64,000 nucleotides of DNA. It comes from Eretmocerus hayati. Lineage: Eukaryota; Arthropoda; Insecta; Hymenoptera; Aphelinidae. The position numbers and the translations under genes are program-made. The DNA is taken from NCBI GenBank assembly GCA_029851415.1, contig CM056744.1, positions 62,676,172 to 62,740,171 on the forward strand, given 5' to 3'. Within the stretch, counting starts at the first letter, position 1. Each line of letters opens with the position of its first letter. Under the pieces are notes generated by a model. That model saw nothing but the letters and a program-made list of their open reading frames with translations. It did no database searches and was not told the origin of the DNA. Below, piece after piece: positions 57,488 to 64,000 of the stretch.

Positions 57488-60400
57488 AGGCCAGTAATTC
57501 TAGCTCAAAATCGATCCGTTTTCGACATGACTGCTGAAGGATGGTTTTATTTTTTCTTGGGTGCGGAATACCCTAGCGAACAACCCTCGTGGAATGGAAC
57601 AACTCCAGGGCTGTGGAAAAAATTACAACAACAAAATAGTGAAAAATTTCGTATTTTTTCCATTATTTTGCATCCCGGGGAGTGGTTATAATATTTTGAT
57701 TGTTTCTTATGGTACCATGTTATAGGCAATGAAATTCTCTAGATTTCTGAGAAAAACCATGTGTCAAACTTTGACCTAACTCGAGATAATTGGCAACAAA
57801 GCTGAAATATGTCAAAAATTTCCTTTATTTTTCATTTCAAGGAAAACCCATGGATCAATGTGTACTTGCTGGAAAATGTAGCCCTCACAGGGTACTATAT
57901 TGAATAGAAAAATCATAGCAATTGGTCAATAAACATTGACGCGATTCTAATTGTTTATCCCAAATAGTTGTTTTTTCCAATAGCCGTAAAAATGTTCCAA
58001 GTGCACTCAAGTTGTCGCAGGAAATTAGACAGCTCCCTAGAACCTCCAACGACGAGATGCAATCATTAAACTGGTCACTTCGTTACAACAATGAGCCTCT
58101 GAGGCCTATTGTTTATGAAAATAGGAATTTCTCGATTTTATTTTGCGCTCAATTCCCCGAATGATGGATATATGGAGAAATTCGTTCTTGAATCTTGAAG
58201 TACTGATTCTGCTCTAAATTTTGAAAAGAAAGAACATTGCTCTACGACTCTTTGAACCGGAGATACCGATTTTTCTTCAAAAATCGATATATGATAAACG
58301 ATTAGATATTAAGGCCCGAACTTTTCGGGAAAGTGTTGGAAAATGTTCAAAGTTTCATGTAAAAAATGTTTGGTTCACACAGCCTGACTTGTGTCCTCGT
58401 TTCAGCAGGTGAAAGTTGATGCTCCCTTTAGCTCGCTTGAAAAACTCTGAAAGGTCGAGGAGTGGGGGTACTCTCGCGGCAGCGTGGCGGGCTACGCAGA
58501 AACTGAGTCGCGCTCTTCAAACTCGAGCGCTTGGAATTTTTGACGGTATCACGGGTCCTGCTGGACCGTTTTTGATTATTCTTTTTTTAAATTGCGTCAG
58601 CTTCCCGGAAGAAACACAATGGCGTATAATTGACATTGATTTGAATGGCCATTTTGTGTGTATATGAGGTCAAGTCCAGGCGCTGGGGGGTCTGAGTAAG
58701 AAATTCGCATCCCAGAAAGTTTGAAGGTGTATTCTCATGTATTTTGGGGCGTTGAACCGAATGCATGAGGTCGCCGACCCGAAAACCCCAACGTTTTCTT
58801 TTTATTAACAATTAACAACTAAGTGCAAGATTAAGGTTTTTTGAAAGGAACTCGGGCAATATGCATTTTCACGTTAAATTTGTGGAGACTGCTGTTGTAA
58901 AACGCAAAATTTTCTATAAAATTTGTCCTTACAAATTTACCGGGAAACCCAAGGCTATGGCGGAAAATGCGCAAAAACCGTTGCGCACATCTCACATAGG
59001 CTTGTATGGGGCAGCTGACGCATTGCTACCAAACCCACTGCTGATTTGACAGGTGGCCGAATCCATGTAAGATTCGGCGGCGAAAAATTTGAGGTCACGG
59101 ATCTTTTTGCCGATGAAGTATATCATTCTTGAGACAAAATGAGGAGACACATATTTCTTCGTTCGGCCTGAATCGATTCCCTGTCAGAGCTACGCGAATT
59201 CGGAGATCGGGAGCTGGAAAATGAATTTTAGAAAAACTGACACTTCAAAATCAGTAAAGATGCATTAATTCCTATGCGACTTCGAATATTCAGCTGAATC
59301 TTGTTGCATATGATTACTAGGTAGATGTTACATGCAAGTTTACACTGATTAGGTTGGAATTGCCATTCTGCTCCGAAAAAACTCGTTTTTCCCGAAAAAT
59401 TAAAAAGAAATCATTACTCAAAAACACCATCGTAAATTTCTTTGGTGGATCCTCTGGGGGTTCCTTGATGGCATGATGATTTAGAGAGTACCCTCAGAGT
59501 CGGCTCTAGAAGCTCCAGAAGACCAAAAAAAAAATATATTTTGGAAAAAGAATTTCTCATTGGTTCAAATAGGTTCTGGGATCTTTCAAATAACGAATAT
59601 TGTCTGACATGTACCTACAGAGTACAGCACCTGCGAATATCTACAATGACTCATTCCCTCCAACTTATCTTGCACAGAAAGTAAGCACAGTGCCCAAGCT
59701 TGTTGAAAGTGCTGTATGAGCAAAAATGTTTCCAGTCTCATATCACTGTCAGTGGTGAATAACACTTACTGGAAAATCGCAGACGTAGAGAAATTATGTA
59801 TAGGCCATAGTAATGTGAACGAGACGAACGTTGTATGGGCGGACCTAAACAAAAACGACGTGTATTGTCTGGCGCATCAGCTCACTTCAAAAACCGATAT
59901 CAAGCCCGAGAACTTCTATTTTCTGGACTCAAAAAATCTTGGATCTTTTCGGCCACCAGTCACGGCAAAGGCGCATGCGGGACAGGTGGTTTAGTGAAAC
60001 ATTATGCTTCAACTCATAATCTGAGAAGTATTCCTCTAGAATCCATCGTTGCGCACAAACATTTGTTGGGAAAGTTAAGAACTACACAGATGCTATTACT
60101 TTGCTCTCTATGAATGCCTCTGATCTGATGGAACTCCGATAGAAAAAAAAAGCTGAGTGGGAGAGTGTTCCGTCGTTCCATGGTATCCGAGACTCTCATG
60201 GCTGGCTAGTTGAGGTTTCAGTTGATGGTCGAAAGAAGCTGAGGATATCAGGAACTGCTGAACATGCATGGAAGGATGCTGCAACTTGAGCGATGTCCAG
60301 AAATATGTAATCTTTATATGTCAGAATCTTTGTCAAATACACCCCGAACGTTGCACCAGACAATACACGTCGTTTTTGTTTATGTCCGTCCATACAACGT

Positions 60401-62976
60401 TCGTCTCGTTTACATTACTTTGGCCTATACACATTTTCTCTACATCTGCGATTCTCCAGTAAGTGTTATTCACCACTCGCAGTGATATGAGACTGAAAAC
60501 ATTTTTTTTTGTGCAAGATAAGTTGGAGGAAATGAGTTTCTATAGATATTTGCAGGTGCTGTACTCTGTAGGTACTACTTTCAGTCAATAATCATTATTT
60601 GAAAGATGCCAGAACCTATTTGAGACAATAAAAGAAATTTTTTCCAGAAAATATTTTTTTTGGTCATCTGGAGCTTTTAGAGCCGACTCTGAGGGCACTT
60701 CCTGAAACATCATGTCATCAAATACCCCCAAAGAATCCATCAAAGAAATTCACGGTGGTGTTTTTGAGTGATGAATTTTTTCAGATCTTTTGTAAAAAAC
60801 GAGTTTTTCCGGAGCCGAATGGGAATTCCAATTCAATCAGTGTAAATTTGCATGCAAAATCCATCTAGTAACTATATCCACCAAGATTCAGCTGGATATT
60901 CAAAGTCGCATAGTAATTATTGCATCTTTACGGATTTTAAAGTGTCAGTTTTTCTAAAATTGATTTTCCAGTTCCCTATTTCCAAATTCGCGTAGCTGTG
61001 ACAGGGAATCGATTTAGGCCAAACAGAAAAATACGTGCCTCCTCATTTTGTCTCAAGAATGATATACTTCATCGGCAAAAAGATCCGTGACCTCAACTTT
61101 TTTCGCTCCGTGATCTCACATGAACTCGGCCAGGTGTCAATTTAGGGCTAGGTGACCAAGTTGTATTTAAAGAGGATGGAATTCCTTCAAAATGCCTTTT
61201 GCAAAATTGGAATGCCTTCAAAATGGTACGGACCGCATCTCGCTAAGAACGCAGCCCTTCGAGCATGACTCAAAAGAAAGAGAAATGAGAGTGTCAATAC
61301 GCCTTTTTCGCAGCCGAACGGCCCGCGCGCGGCGCTCCGAATCGGCATTTTTTCTCTTTTTCTCACTTCATACTAGAAAAACTTCGTACTTGGCGAGATA
61401 CGACTTGTGCCATTTTGAAGGAAATTTTGTCCTCTCGAAGATGCACTTGGTCGCCTAGCCCTGAATTGATACCTGTCAAATTCGCAGTAAGTTTAGTAGC
61501 GCTGCATCAGCTGCCCCGTATGAGCCCATGTTGGACGCGCGCAACGGTTTTCGCGCATTTCCTGCCATAGGCCTGTGTTTTCTGAGAAATTTTTGAGGGC
61601 CTTATTCGTAGAAAATTCTACGTTCTACAACTTTGGTCTGTTCAAATTCTCCGTGAAATTGCATATTTTTCGAGTTCCTTTCAAAAAACCTTAATTTTGC
61701 ACTAAAAGTTGTTTATAACAAAAAAACGTTGGGTTTTCGGGTCAGCGACCTCGTGCATTCGGTTCAACGCCTCAAATTACATGAGAATACACCTTCAAAC
61801 CTATACCCCATATACACACGAAATTGCCATTCAAATCAATGTCAATTGTACGTCATTGTGGTTTTTTCAGAAAGCTTCCTCAATTTGGAAAAAGAATGAT
61901 CGGAAATGGTCCAGTAGGACCCGAGATATCGTCAAAAATTCCGAGCGCTCGAGTTTGAAGAGCGCGACTCAGTTCCTGCGCAGCTCACCACGCTGCCGCG
62001 AGAGTACCCCTACTCCTCGACCTTTCAGCTTTTCTTCAAGAGAGCTAAAGGAAACATCAATTTTCACCTGCTGGGACGAGGACACGAGTCAAGGTATGTG
62101 AACCAAACATTTTTTTTTTATGAAACGTTGAATATTTTCCAACCATTTTCCGAAGAGTTCGGCCCTTATTATTTAATCGTTTATCAAATATCGATCTTTC
62201 GAAAAAAATGGTATCTCCGGTTCAAAGGGTCGTGAAGCAATGTCTCTCCTTCGAAATTTAGAGCAGAACTAATACTACAAGATCCAAAAACGAATTTTTC
62301 CATATATCCATTATCCGCGGAATCGAGCGAAAAATGAAATCGAGAAATCCCGATTTTTCTAAACAATTGGCCTCAGAGGCTCATTGTTGTAACAAAGTGA
62401 CCAGTTTTACGATTGCATTTCGTAGTTGGAGGTTCCAGGAAGCTGTCTGATTTTTTGCGACAACTTTAGTGCACTTGGAAAATTTTCACGACTATTGCAA
62501 AAAACAACTATCTGGGGAAATAATTAGAATCGCGTCAATGTCTATTGACCGATTGCTCTGATTTTTCTCTTCAATATAGTACTCTGTGGGGTCTACATCT
62601 TCCAGCAAGTACACATCGATCCATTGATTTTCCTTGAAATGGAAAATGAAGGGAATATTTGACATATTTTAGCTTTGTTGCCAATTATCTCGAGTCAGGT
62701 AAAAGTTTGACACATGGTTTTTTTTCAGAAATTTAGAGGATTCCATTGCCTATAACATACTACCATAAGAAACAATACAAAAATTATAACCACTCCCCGA
62801 CATGCAAAATAATGGAAAAGAATACGAAATTTTTCACTATTTTGTTGTTGTAATTTTTCCACACCCCTGGAGTTGTTCCATTTTATGGAGGTTGTTCACT
62901 AGGGTACTCCGCACCCAAGAAAAAATAAAATTCCTTTAGCAGTCACGCGTAGTTCGAAGTCTAGAATTACTGGCCT
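57488..62976. mobile_element. 5.49 kb transposon made of two giant inverted repeats
   Basis: Ends AGGCCAGTAATTCTAG (57488) and its inverse at 62976, flanked by ATATT on both sides (57483-57487, 62977-62981). Arms of about 2.4-2.6 kb (57488-59875 and 60352-62976) are inverse copies with scattered substitutions and small indels, for example TTTGGTCATCTGGAGC versus its inverse near 59510. Only about 480 bp in the centre is single-copy, and it holds a transposase-like fragment. Insertion split an exon of the minus-strand gene. Confidence 0.85.
59835..60300 (+). pseudogene. Transposase-like fragment in the centre of the giant inverted repeat
   Basis: The plus strand reads RRVLSGASAHFKNRYQ, then KKSWIFSATSHGKGACGTGG and LVKHYAS. 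The phrase SDG..HFK..RY followed by W.F.ATSHGKG.CDG.GG.VK is, to my knowledge, the signature of a transposon-associated protein repeated in many arthropod genomes; here an Asp is missing in two places (SGA, ACGTGG). A frameshift near 60070 leads to ITLLSMNASDLMELR, a stop, then AEWESVPSFHGIRDSHGWLV, so the C-terminal part is present but broken. The N-terminal part is absent, so this copy is not autonomous. Confidence 0.55.
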
Positions 62977-63171
62977 ATATTCAACGATTCTGCCATGGTC
63001 TCACGAGATCTCTTTTGATGAGCTGCAATAGTATGTCTTTCCTTTTCCAACGATTGCCGAAAAAAATAATGCATTCATTAGAATGTTGATTGTCTTATGA
63101 GAATTTAATGGAAGGGTACACATATTTTCGGAGTTCTCTAAATTATTAGTATTATACGGCTCATTCATTAC

Positions 63172-63401
63172 ACAACTCATGAAAGTACCCATAAATACAT
63201 TCTATATTGTGCTGAACTGAGCATTCTGATAGCTTAGATACTCCAAACATCAAACTCAACCTCAAAAAAGCATCAACTATCAAAATTGAGGTTGGTGCAT
63301 ATTCTATCAGTGAGCATATCTCTGCTTGGAGGTATGTATTTGAAGGGTCAAGGGCAACTTCTTGTATTGAGCGGATGAGAGAATCCATCCTATTATAAAT
63401 T
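63172..63401 (-). CDS. Candidate upstream exon of the split gene
   Basis: Open for 230 nt between acceptor TCATTTCAG and donor TTGTGTAATG, entering at phase 2 and leaving at phase 1, which fits the acceptor at 63023-63028 (CTATTGCAG) of the big exon. Reads MDSLIRSIQEVALDPSNTYL and onward. Supported only by splice phase and open length. A neighbouring frame is also open, so this could be wrong. Confidence 0.35.
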
Positions 63402-64000
63402 CTGAAATGATATTCATCAATGAATTGACCAATTCATTGATGACTAGCGTAATGCCTCGCGTTGCTCGGCCTGTAAGAGTTCCCGAGAGGCGTATTAGAT
63501 TCTCAGAATGCTCTTCCAAATCAAATGAAGATATGTTCTGTACCCTTTTGCTTTCTCGAAGGCAGAGGGTTGTATTCGTGACAAGAGATTTTTCTTCAAT
63601 TTTTCCACTCAAACCCATTTTGTATCCTAAAAATCTTTACTTAATGGGATTCGGTCTCAACCATTCTCTTCTCCTCGCCGGAATTTTTCGATTGTAGGTC
63701 ACCCTTTTCCGTCCACGATCATCCACTCCACTCAAAACATTCATCTTTGTCCGTCACTGCCTGTGTGTATGTGTGTGTGTGTTCGTATGAGCATTACTCT
63801 ATCTCTTCAATCGATCCTTCTGAAATTTTTATGAGTCATAGAGGACCACGTCAGGATGTGTTGCATGAATTTACACCTCATTGTATCAAACAATTCACGA
63901 CTTATGCGTCTTGAACAACAAAAATGAGAAAAATGTCGAAAATCCTATAATTTCATTTACAAATATTCCTTTCCACAACTTTCATACCAAACTTTCTGTC
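63402..64000. other. Right edge, no firm gene
   Basis: The minus-strand frame 63618-63307 (MGLSGKIEEKSLVTNTTLCL) may be a further exon but no donor fits. A 13-bp stem with a 4-base loop lies at 63414-63443 (TCATCAATGAATT..). GT microsatellite at 63764-63782. Confidence 0.35.

Larger units (their letters stand above)
55760..63022 (-). pseudogene. Unrecognised spliced gene, one exon split by two transposons
   Basis: The last exon 55807-55760 ends MHLTKDSTVNLVSYG and stop. The middle exon 56086-55959 reads TVQRDVRSKRELAITVYELY and ends at donor GTGAGTAT. The large exon is in three pieces: 63022-62977, 57482-57111 and 56638-56412, ending at donor GTAATG. Removing the 5.49 kb element (with one ATATT) and the 470 bp MITE (with one AT) gives 645 nt, open throughout, and the phases match the middle exon (phase 1) and last exon (phase 0). 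The big exon has a Ser/Gln/Asn-rich part and then a charged helical part (RLQALRDERNNQRLRAYRNR). Family unknown; host or transposon origin unresolved. Confidence 0.6.

Noticed and set aside
63307..63618. 103-residue minus-strand frame as a firm exon
   Set aside because: It overlaps the better-phased candidate exon in a different frame and has no fitting donor.

Overview
This window is eukaryotic. It holds spliced genes with GT-AG introns, LTR and non-LTR retrotransposons, several DNA transposon families, and almost no ordinary single-copy coding sequence. The families present (BEL/Pao, a gypsy-type gag, a FP-domain LINE, pogo/Tigger, a tnp2-like transposase paired with a DUF4806-like gene, and two long-inverted-repeat transposon families) suggest an arthropod, most likely an insect. 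A hymenopteran is my guess from the LINE and transposon types, but I cannot prove it here.

Region 1 (1-20.6 kb) is one minus-strand LINE broken by successive insertions. A Tigger/pogo element sits at its left edge (1-581, TA target). A 1.33 kb inverted-repeat element follows at 1781-3114. A gypsy-like LTR composite occupies about 3167-19584, and a near-complete BEL/Pao element (3856-12010, 5-bp duplication TAAGC) has jumped into that composite's left LTR. Joining the LINE pieces across the gypsy-like insertion restores the LINE reading frame, so the order of events can be read.

Region 2 (21.4-27.9 kb) is a DNA transposon with terminal inverted repeats of over 1 kb that carry a 26-bp minisatellite. 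Its transposase-like gene keeps one frame for about 2 kb despite four stops. A separate 1.08 kb hairpin element sits in its right arm. Region 3 (28-40 kb) is non-coding repeat: a 1.8 kb young palindrome (29688-31488) and four copies of a roughly 1.5 kb unit, two in each orientation. One copy is interrupted by a piggyBac-like TTAA element.

Region 4 (41581-49624) is the most interesting part. It is an 8.04 kb DNA transposon with matching ends, large subterminal repeat arrays, an intact 733-codon tnp2/CACTA-like transposase and a second intact gene of nine coding exons, all with consistent splice phases, ending in a DUF4806-like domain. In contrast with nearly everything around it, both genes are undamaged.

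Region 5 (49.6-64 kb) holds a LINE 3' end, a half-copy of the hairpin family, and a minus-strand spliced gene at about 55.76-63.4 kb. One exon of that gene is split by a 5.49 kb giant inverted-repeat transposon (57488-62976, 5-bp duplication ATATT) and by a 470 bp foldback MITE. Removing both insertions and one copy of each duplication restores one open frame with matching splice phases. The centre of the giant element carries a fragment of another transposase-like gene.

Overall this is a transposon graveyard with one apparently live element. I saw no tRNA, rRNA, CRISPR or operon.
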